Part shown: piece by piece, positions 31,663 to 43,000 of the stretch
Layout: each line of letters starts with the position of its first letter
Numbering within the stretch: the first letter of the stretch is position 1
NCBI RefSeq assembly: GCF_016654115.1
Contig: NZ_JAEQAZ010000050.1
Location: 1-64,000, forward strand
From: Streptomyces sp. MBT53
GTDB lineage: Bacteria > Actinomycetota > Actinomycetes > Streptomycetales > Streptomycetaceae
Length of the DNA stretch: 64,000 nucleotides
Reading direction: 5' to 3'
Position numbers and translations under genes: made by a program
Notes under the pieces: generated by a model
Seen by the model: only the letters and a program-made list of their open reading frames with translations
Databases searched by the model: none
Told to the model about the DNA's origin: nothing

Positions 31663-32619
31663 ATGCACGTAGCAGTCGTCGTCTATGACGGGGTCTTCGA
31701 CTCCGGGCTCGCAGCGATCCTCGACATCCTGAGCAACGCCAACGCGCTGGGCGGACAGATCCACCGACCGCCGACCTGGAACGTGACCATGGTCGGCGCC
31801 GCCCCGTCCGTGCGGACCGGGGCCGGGCTCACCGTGACGCCCGGCCCCCTCGCGCACGCCGAGACGACGGACCTGCTGGTCGTACCGGCACCGGCGGAGA
31901 GCGACCCCTCCGCGCTGGTCGACCATGTCGCGGGCGACGCGTCCCGGCCCGTCCGCGACCTGATCGCCCGCACCCGCGCCCGCGGCACGACCATCGCCTC
32001 CGCGTGCGCGGGCACCTTCCTGCTGGCCGAGGCGGGAGTGCTCGACGGACTGCGCGCCACGACCACCTGGTGGCTGTCGCCGACCTTCCGCGACCGCTAC
32101 CCCAAGGTGCGGCTGGACCACAGCCGGATGGTCGTCGGCAGCGACGGCATCACCACCGCAGGCGCCGCCTTCGGCCACGTCGACCTCGCACTGTCGATCG
32201 TCCGGACCGGCAGCCCCGCCCTCTGCGACATCGTCGCCCGCTACCTCGTCATCGACGAACGCCCCTCACAGGCGGCCTACACCATCGCCAGCGCCCTGGC
32301 CCAGAGCGACCCCACGGTCACCGCCTTCGAACTCTGGACCCGCGAGCATCTGGCCGACCCCATCAGCATCCTCGAAGCGGCCAAAGCCGTCGGCGTCAGC
32401 GAACGGACCCTGCAACGCGCCGTGCAGCGCGCCGTCGGGACGTCCCCCATCCGCTTCGTCCAGGACCTGCGGATCGAACACGCCTCCCACCTGCTGCGCT
32501 CCACCGACCTGTCACTCGAGACCATCTCCCGGAAGGTCGGCTACGAACACCCCAACACTCTGCGGGTACTCCTGCGCGAACGCACCGGCAAGACCACGGC
32601 CGCCCTGCGCGGCAGGTGA
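31663..32619 (+). CDS. GlxA-family transcriptional regulator (DJ-1/PfpI + AraC HTH)
   Basis: 318-aa regulator. Residues ~1-185 are a DJ-1/PfpI-like domain (VAVVVYDGVFDSGLAAILDI, then SACAGTFLLAEAGVLDG with the nucleophile-elbow Cys). Residues ~220-318 hold two AraC-type helix-turn-helices (AAKAVGVSERTLQRAVQRAV, LSLETISRKVGYEHPNTLRV). The family senses small molecules through the DJ-1 part in an unclear way. It follows the methyltransferase and could control this cluster. It is convergent with the glycosyltransferase gene, 6 nt apart. Confidence 0.92.
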   Translation: MHVAVVVYDGVFDSGLAAILDILSNANALGGQIHRPPTWNVTMVGAAPSVRTGAGLTVTPGPLAHAETTDLLVVPAPAESDPSALVDHVAGDASRPVRDLIARTRARGTTIASACAGTFLLAEAGVLDGLRATTTWWLSPTFRDRYPKVRLDHSRMVVGSDGITTAGAAFGHVDLALSIVRTGSPALCDIVARYLVIDERPSQAAYTIASALAQSDPTVTAFELWTREHLADPISILEAAKAVGVSERTLQRAVQRAVGTSPIRFVQDLRIEHASHLLRSTDLSLETISRKVGYEHPNTLRVLLRERTGKTTAALRGR

Positions 32620-32625
32620 ATCCCT

Positions 32626-34557
32626 TCAACGCCCCAACAGCCGCCGCGCCCGGCGTACTTGACGGTTGTCCGCGACTGTGTCGAGCAGGCGCCGCCCGGC
32701 ACCGGCCTCGTACGCCGGGCCCTCCACGCGAAGCAGCGTGCCGTTGCGGACGACGGCGTACGCGATGGGGCCGGCGGTCTTGGGGAGGCTGACCGGGTGG
32801 CGGCCGGAGGGGAGTTCGAGACGGGTGGGGAGGCGGAGATAGGCGGTCGAGCCTTCGGGGGTGGGGAGGAGGTCGGCCTGGACCGAGAGGGTCGCCACGG
32901 TGACCTTCACGCGGGCCGGGGCTGCGGTCGGTGTCGTCACGATGTACGGCAACGGGAGGGAGCGTCTGCCGCGTGCCGTGTTCCGGGCGGCGGCCGGGGC
33001 CGTGTCCGGGCCGAGTTTGCGCAGCCGTTGGTCCACGTCGAGCGCGAGTTGGCCCTTGATCGTCCAGTACGGCAGGGCAAGCCGGCCTTCGGTCAGTGCG
33101 GGGGCCGCGGCCGGGGTGCCGGTGCTGCTGTCGCTGGTGACCCGCACCATCCGGTCCACGCCCAGCAGTTGGACGTACGCCCATACATCGTGCACCCCGC
33201 GCTCCAACGGCCGTCCGCCCGCGAGCTTTTCGGGGTCCAGACGCAGCTGGCCGGAGGCGATCACCTGCGAACGGCCGTCCCCCAGGGGCCTCAGCCGTAC
33301 TTCCAGGTCGCCTTCCGGGTACCACCAGTCCTCGCGGTCCCGGTCCTTGACCACCAACTCCGCGTACGCCCGCCGGAACGGGTCCGGGACCTCCCAGCCG
33401 TCCTCGGTCCCCGGCACTCCGGCGATCAACTCCGGGTCCAGCCACTGCTTTCCGTCCCGCTCGACGAGAACCAGCGGCTCGCCGTCCCCGCGCAGCAGGT
33501 CCAGCGTGACGTCGGCGACCAAGAGGCCGTCCTCCCAGCGGAGTTCGCCGACCTCGGTGCGGACCTTCACCTCACGGACGCGCTCGGCGAGGGTGACGGC
33601 GCCGTCGAAGTCGCCGCGTTCCAGCAATTCCGCGCGCAGTCGTGACACGGCGGGGAGACCCTCGCGTACGGCTGCCGGGAACTCCTCGACCGCCACCTCC
33701 CGCGCCGCCTCGAAACGCTGCCGCTGCTCGGCCGGGTCCTCGCGGAGGATCTCGGGCTCGCGGGTGCGGGAGAGGATCTCCACGTGGTAGAGGCGGTGGA
33801 GGAGCCGGTTCTGGAGCGCGTCGATGTCGTCGGACGCGGGCGTGCCGTCCTTGATCTGGCGGACGACGGTGCGGGTGTTCGGCCAGAAGCCGTGGCGCGG
33901 GTTGAACCGGTGTTGGGTGTTGTTGCCGCCGTCATCCCTTTTCATCCAGTAGTAGACCGGATAGTCGGCAAGGATCGAAATGCGTTCCGCCTTCAGATAG
34001 GCGGCGCTGACGAAGGCCAGATCCTCAAGAATCCAGGGCCCTTCCGGAAAACGAAGTCCGTGCTCCTCGATGAACGCGCGCCGGAACATCTTGTGCGGCG
34101 ACATGCTCTGCGTCAGCTCGTCGTTCTCGATCGTGCAGGCGTCCACCGTGTGCCGGAACAGCCGCCGGGGCCGCACCATCGTGCTGGACATCTTGCCGAG
34201 GACGATGTCGGCGTCGTTGCGCTTCGCGTGCTCGTACAGCCGCTCAAGGGCCTCGGGCCCGAGCGTGTCGTCATGATCGACGAACTGGATGTACTCGCCC
34301 TTGGCGTGCTTCATGCCGAGGTTGCGGGGAGCGCCGGGCCAGCCGGAATTGGGCTGGGTGTGCACCTGGACGTTCGGAGCGCCGGCGGCGATCTTCTCCA
34401 GGCGGCTGAGGGTGTCGTCGGTCGAACCGTCGTCGACGTAGATGACCTCGTACTCGTCGGCCGGCAGGCTCTGTCCCAGCAGCGACGGCGCGCACTCGTC
34501 GACGTACTTCCCGGTGTTGTAGACGGGAACGATCACGCTGACTTTGACTCTCGGCAT
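32626..34557 (-). CDS. Large family 2 glycosyltransferase
   Basis: 643-aa protein. The N-terminal ~240 residues are GT2/GT-A: KVSVIVPVYNTGKYVDECAP, VIYVDDGSTDDTLSRLEKI, and VDHDDTLGPEALERLYE with the DxD-like metal site. The C-terminal ~400 residues hold beta-rich sequence with no family I can name (LRWEDGLLVADVTLDLL). Related actinobacterial enzymes build teichoic-acid or other cell-wall glycopolymers by transferring sugars to polyol phosphates. No neighbours from such a pathway are seen. No membrane segment is evident. ATG 34557 is unambiguous. Confidence 0.88.
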   Translation of the reverse strand: MPRVKVSVIVPVYNTGKYVDECAPSLLGQSLPADEYEVIYVDDGSTDDTLSRLEKIAAGAPNVQVHTQPNSGWPGAPRNLGMKHAKGEYIQFVDHDDTLGPEALERLYEHAKRNDADIVLGKMSSTMVRPRRLFRHTVDACTIENDELTQSMSPHKMFRRAFIEEHGLRFPEGPWILEDLAFVSAAYLKAERISILADYPVYYWMKRDDGGNNTQHRFNPRHGFWPNTRTVVRQIKDGTPASDDIDALQNRLLHRLYHVEILSRTREPEILREDPAEQRQRFEAAREVAVEEFPAAVREGLPAVSRLRAELLERGDFDGAVTLAERVREVKVRTEVGELRWEDGLLVADVTLDLLRGDGEPLVLVERDGKQWLDPELIAGVPGTEDGWEVPDPFRRAYAELVVKDRDREDWWYPEGDLEVRLRPLGDGRSQVIASGQLRLDPEKLAGGRPLERGVHDVWAYVQLLGVDRMVRVTSDSSTGTPAAAPALTEGRLALPYWTIKGQLALDVDQRLRKLGPDTAPAAARNTARGRRSLPLPYIVTTPTAAPARVKVTVATLSVQADLLPTPEGSTAYLRLPTRLELPSGRHPVSLPKTAGPIAYAVVRNGTLLRVEGPAYEAGAGRRLLDTVADNRQVRRARRLLGR

Positions 34558-34705
34558 TCCATGGACCCTACCGTCCGATGAAGGTTCGGTGAACTGTCGG
34601 CTTGCTGGCTTGCCTTGAGATGTGAGGGGTGTGGCTTTTCGCCCCGGAGGTGAAGATGGTCACATCCTGTGCGATTGCTATGTGCATCCAGTTTCTAAAA
34701 TGTCC

Positions 34706-34737
34706 TTGACGGTCTTTATTTAACTCGTATTTAGTCT
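34706..34737 (+). promoter_or_regulatory. AT-rich promoter region ahead of the Rhs island
   Basis: TTGACG at 34706-34711 is followed by TATTTA (34728-34733, 16-nt spacing) or TAGTCT (34732-34737, 20-nt spacing). The ~100 bases around it are clearly AT-richer than the rest of the window (CTAAAATG, CTTTATTTAAC). The gene start is at 34803. Exact promoter uncertain. Confidence 0.4.
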
Positions 34738-34802
34738 CCTCTTACGTCATTCACAGGGTGGCCTTACCTGGCCTTACCCGGAAGGCTAACGAGGGGTGGG
34801 GT

Positions 34803-36359
34803 GTGCGTACTCGCACGCATCTGGCCGGGGGGCTGGCCGGTCTGGCCGGTCTGTGCCTGGCCGCCATGGGGGTCGTGACACTGGCATCGCCACCGGCGGT
34901 GGCTGCCACGTGCACGGCGGGGACATCGAACGACTTCAACGGCGACGGCGTGACCGACACGGTGCTCGCGGACCCGGACGCCACGGTGAACGGAGCCCAG
35001 AAGGCCGGGCTCGTGCGCGTGGTCCTCGGGGGCGGCAAGGGGGTGTCCGAGATATCCCAGGCCACTACCGGAATGCCCGCGACGCCGGAGGCGGGTGACG
35101 GCTTCGGATCCGCCTACGACACCTACGACGCCGACGGCGACGGCTGCACCGACCTGGTGGTGGGCACGCCGTTCGAGGACGTCGTGAAGGGCGGCGTCAA
35201 TCTCGTCGACGCCGGGGCGGTCTACGTCGTCCACGGCTCCGCCACCGGTATCGGCGCGGGCTCCGTGATCGACGGATACAGCCAGGCCGCCTTCAACGCG
35301 AACAGCACCACAGAGGCGTACGACTGGTTCGGTTTCGCCATCAAGGCGGGCGCGAACGCGAGCGGCACGCCGTACCTGGTCATCGGGGTCCCCGGTGAGA
35401 ACGTCCCGGTGGGCAGCACCACCTACGGGGACGCGGGCTCCATCGAGTACCGCCAGGGCACCACCACGATCGGCGTGACCGAGAAGGATCCGGGGGTGCC
35501 CGGCGAGGTCGAGACGAACGACAAGTTCGGCTACTCGCTGGCCGGGACCAACCGCTACTTCGCGGTCGGCAGTCCGGGAGAGGCCATCGGCGACGAGGAG
35601 TTCGCCGGCGGGGTGGCGGTCTTCAGTCACACACTCTCAAGTGGCATGCCCACGCCACTTCTGGGCCTCGACCAGAACAGCACCGGGATCGCCGGAACGG
35701 CCGAAGCGGGGGACGGCTTCGGCAGCTCGGTCTCCATGACCGGTTACCGGCCGAGCGATCAGACGTACAACTCCGACGTGCTGCTCGCCATCGGGATGCC
35801 CGGCGAGGACGTCGGGACGCTGGCGGACGCGGGCGGGATGCTGGTCGTACGCGTCCAGCCGTCCGGTGCCTACACCCAGGTCGCGGCGGCCGACGGCAAC
35901 GCGACGGACGCCGAGGGCGACGCCGCCGCCGGCGACTTCATGGGCCAGCGGGTGGCGATCGCCAACACCGACACCACTGTCGTCACCGTCTCGGCCAACG
36001 TCCGCCTGGCCGTCGGCGAGCCCGGCAAGGACACCGCCACGGTCAAGGACGCGGGCGCCGTCCACATCTTCCGGCCGCTCGACACGGCCATCGGCGCCGC
36101 CGACAAGGAACTCACCCGCGGCTCGGGACTGCCCGGCACGGCGACGGCCCGGGACTACACGGGCATCGCACTCGGAGCGGGCAGCACCAACCTCTATGTG
36201 GGCGTGCCCTTCAGCAAGGCCTCGGACACGTCGAAGGGCGTCCTCTACGTCACGCGCTGGACGGACGTCGACGGCACCACGAGCGTCGGCGCCACCACCT
36301 ACCAGCCCGGCGCGGGCGGTCTGCCCGACGCGGGCGCGGCACTCGGAGCGATCCGATGA
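34803..36359 (+). CDS. Secreted FG-GAP (integrin-like) repeat protein
   Basis: 518-aa exported protein. A signal peptide (about residues 1-34, ending PAVAA) is followed by seven or so FG-GAP-like blades: DFNGDGVTDTVLADPD, GDGFGSAYDTYDADGDGCTD, DLVVGTPFEDV, YLVIGVPGENV and LLAIGMPGEDVGTLADAGGM. The DxNGDGxxD loops resemble calcium-binding sites of integrin beta-propellers. GTG 34803 has GAGGGG 6 nt upstream. Its stop overlaps a possible ATG of the next gene (ATGA), and three secreted proteins follow one another, so it is probably the first of an operon ending with the Rhs toxin. It may serve as a surface anchor or adhesin; inferred. Confidence 0.85.
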   Translation: MRTRTHLAGGLAGLAGLCLAAMGVVTLASPPAVAATCTAGTSNDFNGDGVTDTVLADPDATVNGAQKAGLVRVVLGGGKGVSEISQATTGMPATPEAGDGFGSAYDTYDADGDGCTDLVVGTPFEDVVKGGVNLVDAGAVYVVHGSATGIGAGSVIDGYSQAAFNANSTTEAYDWFGFAIKAGANASGTPYLVIGVPGENVPVGSTTYGDAGSIEYRQGTTTIGVTEKDPGVPGEVETNDKFGYSLAGTNRYFAVGSPGEAIGDEEFAGGVAVFSHTLSSGMPTPLLGLDQNSTGIAGTAEAGDGFGSSVSMTGYRPSDQTYNSDVLLAIGMPGEDVGTLADAGGMLVVRVQPSGAYTQVAAADGNATDAEGDAAAGDFMGQRVAIANTDTTVVTVSANVRLAVGEPGKDTATVKDAGAVHIFRPLDTAIGAADKELTRGSGLPGTATARDYTGIALGAGSTNLYVGVPFSKASDTSKGVLYVTRWTDVDGTTSVGATTYQPGAGGLPDAGAALGAIR

Positions 36360-36391
36360 GCGAAGGACGGAAGAGAAGAGAGCAGAGCGCA

Positions 36392-39300
36392 ATGAGCACG
36401 CGTGCGAGACCCGGCCGCCGCCCCCTGATCGTCACCGCCACCATCGCGGCCCTGCTGACCGCGGGCCTGAACGCCCTCCCCGCCCCCGCCGCCGAGCACA
36501 CGGCAGCGGACGGCACGAGCGGCACCGACGCGAGCACCACCACGTCCCTCTCCGCGACCGACGCCCGGACCAAGGCCAAGAAGTCCGGCAAGGCCGTCGA
36601 GATCCAGAGCCTGCGCGATGAGCGCAGCACCACCGTCGCCAACCCGGACGGCACCTTCACGACCACCGAGTACGTCCAGCCGGTCCGCACCCGCGTCGAC
36701 GGCAAGTGGACCGACATCGACACCACGCTGGTCAAGCAGAAGAACGGGACCTACGCCCCGAAGGCCGCGCTGTCCGCGATGGCCTTCTCCGGCGGCGGTG
36801 ACACGACCTTCGCCGAGATCGAGAAGGACGGGCGCTCGCTCTCCCTCGACTGGCCCGGGAAACTGCCCGAGCCGACGATCGACGGTTCCACCGCGACGTA
36901 CAAGAACGTCCTGGACGGAGTCGACCTCAAGGTCACCGCGAGCGCCGAGGGTTTCTCGCACGTGCTCGTGGTCAAGGATGCCGGGGCGGCGGCCAATCCT
37001 GAGCTGCAACAGCTCCAACTCCCGCTCGACAGCGCGTCCTTGGACCTGAAGGAGACCGAAGGTGGCGGGCTGGAAGCCACCGACACCGGGGCCGGGGGCG
37101 CTGTCTTCGAGGCACCCCAGCCGTTGATGTGGGACTCCAGTCACGGCACGGCGCAGCAGCCCGCCGCCGAGGAGGTCACGCAGACGCCGCCCGAGGGCGC
37201 CCAGGTGGCCGACGTCGGCGTGGACGTCACGTCCGACACGATGACGCTCACCCCCGACGCCAGTCTGCTCACCGACGACGACACCGTCTACCCGGTCTAC
37301 ATCGACCCGGTGATCAAGACCGCCAACCGCAGCAGCTGGACCATGGTGTCCTCGGACTCCCCGGGCGACTCGTTCTGGAAGTTCGACGACGACGAAGGCG
37401 TCGGCCTGTGTCCTTCCAACGTCTCGGTGCGCTGCTCCAGTACCTCCGACGTCAAGCGGCAGTTCTTCGCGATCCCGACCGGCAGCTTCGCGGACAAGGA
37501 CATCATCAGCGCGGAGTTCGCGGTGACGCAGGTGTTCACCTACAGCTCCGCGGCCCGCGATGTGCAGCTGGCCCGCGTCAACAGCACGGGCGCCAGCGCG
37601 ATCAACTCGTCGACGGACTGGGCGAATCAGCCCTCCTCGAAGGCGGTGGTCGACACCCAGTCGACCACGCAGACGGCGGGCTCCTGCACCTCGACCAACC
37701 AGAACGTCCGCTTCGACGCGACGAGCACCGTACAGACCGCGGCCGACAAGGGCTGGGACACCACCACGTTCCGTCTCAAGGCCGGAGTCGAGTCCGACAC
37801 CTCGTACTGGCGCCGCTTCTGCGGCAACGCGCACCTCGAAGTCACGTACAACCGGCCGCCGTTGGAGCCGGTCCAGGACGACCTCCAGATGAAGCCGGGC
37901 GGTTCTTGCGAGTACGGCAGTGCCACCGAGCACTACGTGACCCAGGCCCCGCGTGTCACCGCGGTGATCCGGGACTACGACCACGGCGACACCGGCTCCA
38001 ACTCGGAGACCCTGCAAGCCCAGTTCAAGGTCACCTGGACGGACAGCTCCGGCAACACGGTCACGCACTACGCGACGACCGCCAAGAAGACGACGGTGGA
38101 CTCCAGTTGGAGTGAACAGACGGGCGTCGCCACGTTCTTCTACACCATCGGCAGCGATGTCTCGGGCGACGGCGAGGCGGGCTTCACCGTCCCGTCGAAC
38201 ACCACCGTCGCCTGGGCGGTGCGCGGTTACGACCAGCAGTCGTACGGCGCCTGGTCCACCGACGGGGACCAGACCCGCTGCGAGTTCATCTACGACACCA
38301 GCAAGCCTGCCTCGGCCGCGATCACCTCGGCCGCGTACCCGGACGACGAGGCCTGGCACGCGGGCGTCGGCGACTACGGGAACTTCACCATGGACTCCCC
38401 GTCGACCGACGTGACGGCGTACTCGTACTACTTCACCGGCCCGAAAGCCGACAACACGAAGAAGACGATCGCCGCCGAGTCCACCGGCGGTCCGGCGACC
38501 GTCCGCTGGATGCCGCCGAGCGAGGGCACGTACGCCCTGCACGTGACCGCGATCGACGGTGCGGGCAACGCGCAGAAGACGCCAACTGTCCATATTTTCC
38601 TGGTCAGTGACGGCCGCGCGCCCGTGGCCGGCTGGACCCTCGGCGACGCCAAGGGGTCGACGAAGGCGGCGGGCAGCAGCGACACCCCGGACGCGAGTGC
38701 CGGTTCCGGAGTGACCTTCGGCGCGGCGGGCCCACTCGGCTCCACCGACACCGCCGCCTCCTTCGACGGCACCGAGAACGCCTACCTGGACGCGGGCACG
38801 GCCGGCGTCGAAACCGGCAAGACCTTCTCCGTGAGCGCCTGGGTCATGCTGCCCACGCTGCCCACCTCGAACGTCACCGTCGTCAGCCAGGACGGCACCG
38901 CCCAGCCCGGCTTCGAACTCGGCTACGACGTCGACACCGCGTCCTGGACCTTCCGCATCCCCGTCAGCGACATGGAGTCGCTCGGCACCTGGAAGGTCTC
39001 GGGTGCCGCGGCCGTCGCGGGCAGCTGGACCCACCTCATCGGGGTGTACGACGCCGAACTCGCCAAGATGATGCTGTACGTCAACGGCGTCCTCGTCGCC
39101 GACGACGTGCAGGCCCGCCACACCACGTGGAGCGCGACCGGCGGTGTGCAGATCGGCCGCAAGCTCGCCCTCGACGGCTACACCAACCAGCTCAAGGGCA
39201 GCGTCGCCGACGTCAAGCTGCACGACCGGGTCATCCCGCCCACCGAGGGCCAGGAACTCGGCGGCATCCAGCCGCACCAACTCGCCTACTGGCAACTCGA

Positions 39301-40012
39301 CTCGGCCACCGGTGGAGTCTCGCCGGAGACGGGTGGCGGTACCGGACTGACGCTGGGCGGCGGCGCCTCCGTCTATCTGCCCAACGACTCCTGCGACCCG
39401 GAGGCCGACCCCGACTGCCTGCCGCCGGCCGAACCCCTGTGGGGCGACGGGCACTTGGCTCTCAACGGCACCTCCGCCTACGCCACCCGCGCGGCGACCG
39501 GACCGTTCACCGCGCAGGACAGCTTCACCGTGACCGCCCGCGCCCGGCTCGCCTCAGCGAGCCCGACGGTGGACGAGACGGTGCTCTCGCTGACCGGTGT
39601 CAACGGCAGTGCGGTCAAGGTCAAGTACGCTGCCGCCAGCGCCCGTTGGCAGCTCGTGGTGACCTCCGCCGACTCGGCGACATCGGTGACCACGTCGCTG
39701 CTCGACAACGTCGACCCGCCGAGTTCGGAGGGTGACGGCGACCACCTCTCGCTGGTCTACAACGCGGTCTTCGGTGACGTGCTCCTGTACGTCAACGGCA
39801 CCGCCGTGGCCGACGCCTCCTGGGACAACACCTGGGACTTCAGCACGACGAGCCTCCAGGTCGGCCGGACGCTGACCGGGACGACGGCGAGCGAGTACTT
39901 CTCCGGCGCGGTCGACGAAGTCCGCATGTACCAGGGGCCGTTGGACGCCTCGCTGGTGGCGCTCGTGGCGGTGCTGCCGGGCGGCGACAGCATCGACGAG
40001 TCCTCGGCCTGA
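36392..40012 (+). CDS. Secreted DNRLRE/LamG-domain protein of the Rhs locus
   Basis: 1206-aa exported protein. A signal peptide (MSTRARPGRRPLIVTATIAA and onward to PAPAAEH) precedes a region with VYPVYIDP near residue 305 and a DNRLRE-like domain (FFAIPTGSFADKDIISAEF, RDVQLARVNS). Two concanavalin-like LamG domains follow at about residues 740-950 (TASFDGTENAYLDAG, GVQIGRKLALDGYTNQLKGS) and 1015-1195 (LALNGTSAYATRA, LQVGRTLTG). Domain order of this kind recurs in actinobacterial secreted proteins encoded just upstream of Rhs/YD-repeat genes. ATG 36356, overlapping the previous stop, is an alternative start. Likely carbohydrate or surface binding. Confidence 0.85.
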   Translation: MSTRARPGRRPLIVTATIAALLTAGLNALPAPAAEHTAADGTSGTDASTTTSLSATDARTKAKKSGKAVEIQSLRDERSTTVANPDGTFTTTEYVQPVRTRVDGKWTDIDTTLVKQKNGTYAPKAALSAMAFSGGGDTTFAEIEKDGRSLSLDWPGKLPEPTIDGSTATYKNVLDGVDLKVTASAEGFSHVLVVKDAGAAANPELQQLQLPLDSASLDLKETEGGGLEATDTGAGGAVFEAPQPLMWDSSHGTAQQPAAEEVTQTPPEGAQVADVGVDVTSDTMTLTPDASLLTDDDTVYPVYIDPVIKTANRSSWTMVSSDSPGDSFWKFDDDEGVGLCPSNVSVRCSSTSDVKRQFFAIPTGSFADKDIISAEFAVTQVFTYSSAARDVQLARVNSTGASAINSSTDWANQPSSKAVVDTQSTTQTAGSCTSTNQNVRFDATSTVQTAADKGWDTTTFRLKAGVESDTSYWRRFCGNAHLEVTYNRPPLEPVQDDLQMKPGGSCEYGSATEHYVTQAPRVTAVIRDYDHGDTGSNSETLQAQFKVTWTDSSGNTVTHYATTAKKTTVDSSWSEQTGVATFFYTIGSDVSGDGEAGFTVPSNTTVAWAVRGYDQQSYGAWSTDGDQTRCEFIYDTSKPASAAITSAAYPDDEAWHAGVGDYGNFTMDSPSTDVTAYSYYFTGPKADNTKKTIAAESTGGPATVRWMPPSEGTYALHVTAIDGAGNAQKTPTVHIFLVSDGRAPVAGWTLGDAKGSTKAAGSSDTPDASAGSGVTFGAAGPLGSTDTAASFDGTENAYLDAGTAGVETGKTFSVSAWVMLPTLPTSNVTVVSQDGTAQPGFELGYDVDTASWTFRIPVSDMESLGTWKVSGAAAVAGSWTHLIGVYDAELAKMMLYVNGVLVADDVQARHTTWSATGGVQIGRKLALDGYTNQLKGSVADVKLHDRVIPPTEGQELGGIQPHQLAYWQLDSATGGVSPETGGGTGLTLGGGASVYLPNDSCDPEADPDCLPPAEPLWGDGHLALNGTSAYATRAATGPFTAQDSFTVTARARLASASPTVDETVLSLTGVNGSAVKVKYAAASARWQLVVTSADSATSVTTSLLDNVDPPSSEGDGDHLSLVYNAVFGDVLLYVNGTAVADASWDNTWDFSTTSLQVGRTLTGTTASEYFSGAVDEVRMYQGPLDASLVALVAVLPGGDSIDESSA

Positions 40013-40066
40013 ACCGACAGGACCTTGGCCTGACCGGCCGTCCCCCTTTATCAACTAGGAGAGTTG

Positions 40067-43000
40067 ATGTCCCAGTCTCCCTGGTACCGGTCCACGAGAC
40101 CGGTCTGGCGGAGCGGTCGCAGACGGGCGGCGCTGGTCCTCGGACTGGCGCTGTCCATCGGTCTGCTCCCGCAGTACGCGCCCGAGGCCACGGCCGACAC
40201 GGGCCTGACCAAGCCGAAGACCCAGACGAACCTCGACGACCCGGTCCGGGGCGAGAACGCCACGGCCAAGACCTTCAAGAAGACCGACCAGGCGAAGAAG
40301 GCCGCGGTCAAGAAGGCCGACACGACGCACTGGCCGGCGGCGGGCAGCGCGGACGTCACCCTGTCCGGCAAGGCGGTCAGGGCCAAGGGGCTGCCGGTGT
40401 CCGCGAAGGCGGCCCGCGGCACGAAGGCGGCCGACTCCGTCCGCGTCCAGGTCTTCGGCCGCAAGGCGACCAAGGCGGCGGGCGTCGACGGCGTCCTGTT
40501 CACCGTGGCCCGCTCGGACGGCGACACGGCGAGCGGCCCGGCCCAGGTCAGCCTGGACTACTCGGACTTCGCGGACGCCTACGGCGGCAACTACGGCTCA
40601 CGCCTGCAGCTCGTGCAGTATCCCGAGTGCGTCCTGACCACGCCGGAGAAGAAGGCGTGCTCGACCCCGACGTACCTGAAGAGCACCAACAACGCGGCGA
40701 AGCAGACGCTTTCGGCGACCGTTCAGGCGGCGGGCGACACCTCGGGTCTCTCCAGCCAGCTGCTGGAGGCGTCCTCCGACTCCTCCGCCACCGTCCTCGC
40801 GGCCACCGCGAGCAGCGGCGGTGAAGGCGGCGACTACAAGGCGACGAGCCTGTCCGCGTCCTCCCAGTGGGGTGTGGACACCTCGTCGGGCGCGTTCACG
40901 TGGAACTACCCGCTGACCACGCCTCCCGTCCCCGGCGGCCTCCAGCCGACCGTCGGCCTGAGCTACAACTCCCAGTCGATCGACGGCCAGACGGCGACCA
41001 CGAACAACCAGGGCTCATGGGTCGGCCAGGGCTTCTCCTACGACCCCGGCTACATCGAGCGCAGCTACAAGGCCTGCGCCGACGACGGCCACGACGACAC
41101 CAACGGCGACCAGTGCTGGGCGTACGACAACGCCACGATCGCTCTCGCCGGCGGCACCTCGGGCCAGCTGATCAAGGACGACACGACCGGCGCGTGGCGG
41201 ATCAGCTCCGACGACAACTCCAAGGTCGAGCACCTGACCGGCGCCACCAACGGCGACAACAACGGTGAGTACTGGAAGATCACCACCGGCGACGGCACCC
41301 AGTACTTCTTCGGCCTCAACCAGCTGCCCGGCTACGCCACCGGCAACGAGCAGACGGCCTCCACCTGGACGACCCCCGTCTACGGCGACGACTCGGGCGA
41401 GCCCTGCTACAACGCGACCTTCGCCGACGCCTACTGCACCCAGGCCTGGCGCTGGAACCTCGACTACGTCGTGGACCCGCACGGTGACGCGATGTCGTTC
41501 TACTACGGCACCGAGACGAACTACTACACGCAGGGCCTGAAGACCACGGAGAACGGCAAGGCCTACATCCGCGGCGGCTACCTCAAGCGCATCGACTACG
41601 GTCAGCGCGCGGGCACGGTCTATTCCACCAAGCCGGCCGCGCAGGTCGTCTTCACCACCGCCGAGCGCTGCATCGGCTCCCTGACGGACTGCTCCGCCGG
41701 AGCGCTCACGGACTCCACGGCCGCCGACTGGCCGGATGTCCCCTGGGACCAGAACTGCAAGGCCGACACGAAGTGCCCCGGCCAGAACTCCCCGACGTTC
41801 TGGACCCGCAAGGAACTGACGAAGGTCACCACGCAGATCCGCACCGGTGACGCGACCTACACCCCGGTCGACGAGTGGAGCCTCACCCACGTCTTCACCG
41901 ACAACGGCGACGGCTCCAAGTCCCTCTGGCTGAGCAAGATCGACCACACGGGCAAGGTCGGCACCGATGTGTCTGTGCCCTCCGTGGAGCTGTACGGCAC
42001 CCAGCTCGCCAACCGCGTGGACACGACCGGCGACAACCTCCAGCCCTTCTACCGCTTCCGCCTGTCCGGCGTGAAGAACGAGACGGGCGGCGCGCTCAGC
42101 GTCAACTACGCGGACACGCAGTGCACACCGAGCACCGTCCCGGCCGAGGACTCCTCCACCAAGCGCTGCTTCCCGGTGAAGTGGATTCCGCCGGGCGCGA
42201 CGGACACCATCGTCGACTGGTTCCACAAGTACGTGGTCGCCTCGGTCGTCCAGACCGACCTCACCGGCGACACCGCCGACCAGGTCACCTCGTACACCTA
42301 CGGCGGTGACGCGGGCTGGCGCAAGAACCCCGCCGACGGCATCACCAAGGACGAGGACCGCACCTGGAGCGACTGGCGCGGCTACGGCAAGGTCACCGTC
42401 GTCACCTCCGACGGCACCAACTCCGCCTCCAACACCAAGACCGAGCACGTCTTCTTCCGCGGCCTCGACGGTGACGTCGACAAGGACGGCGACACCCGCT
42501 CGGCGACGGTCACCGACTCCAACGGCGTCTCCTACGAGGACACCGACTGGAAGGCCGGCCAGGAGCTGGAGACGATCACCTACAACGGCTCCGCGGTCAC
42601 CGAGAAGTCGGTGACGGTGCCGTGGACGAGCGTGACCGGCACCCAGACCGAGAGCTGGGGCACCCGCAAGTCCCGCTACATGTCCACGGGTTCGACGGAC
42701 ACGTACACCGCTCTCGCGGTGGGCGGCTGGCGGCACACCAAGTCGACGACGACGTACGACGGCGTGACCGGCCGGGCGACCCAGGTCGACGACGACGGCG
42801 AGGTCGGCGTCTCCGACAACCAGTGCACCCGCACCGAGTACGCCGACAGCGCGAGCCTGCACCTCTACACGTACGTCTCGCGGGTGGAGAAGGTCGGTGT
42901 CGACTGCGCCTCGACCCCCGACCGCACCAAGGACGTCATCTCCGACGACCTGACGTACTACGACGGTTCGACGACGCTGGGCGCGGCCCCCACCAAGGGC

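Noticed and set aside
36299..39454. 1051-aa minus-strand frame antisense to the LamG protein
   Set aside because: No domains, biased Gly/Arg/Val composition, and the opposite strand encodes a clear secreted protein.
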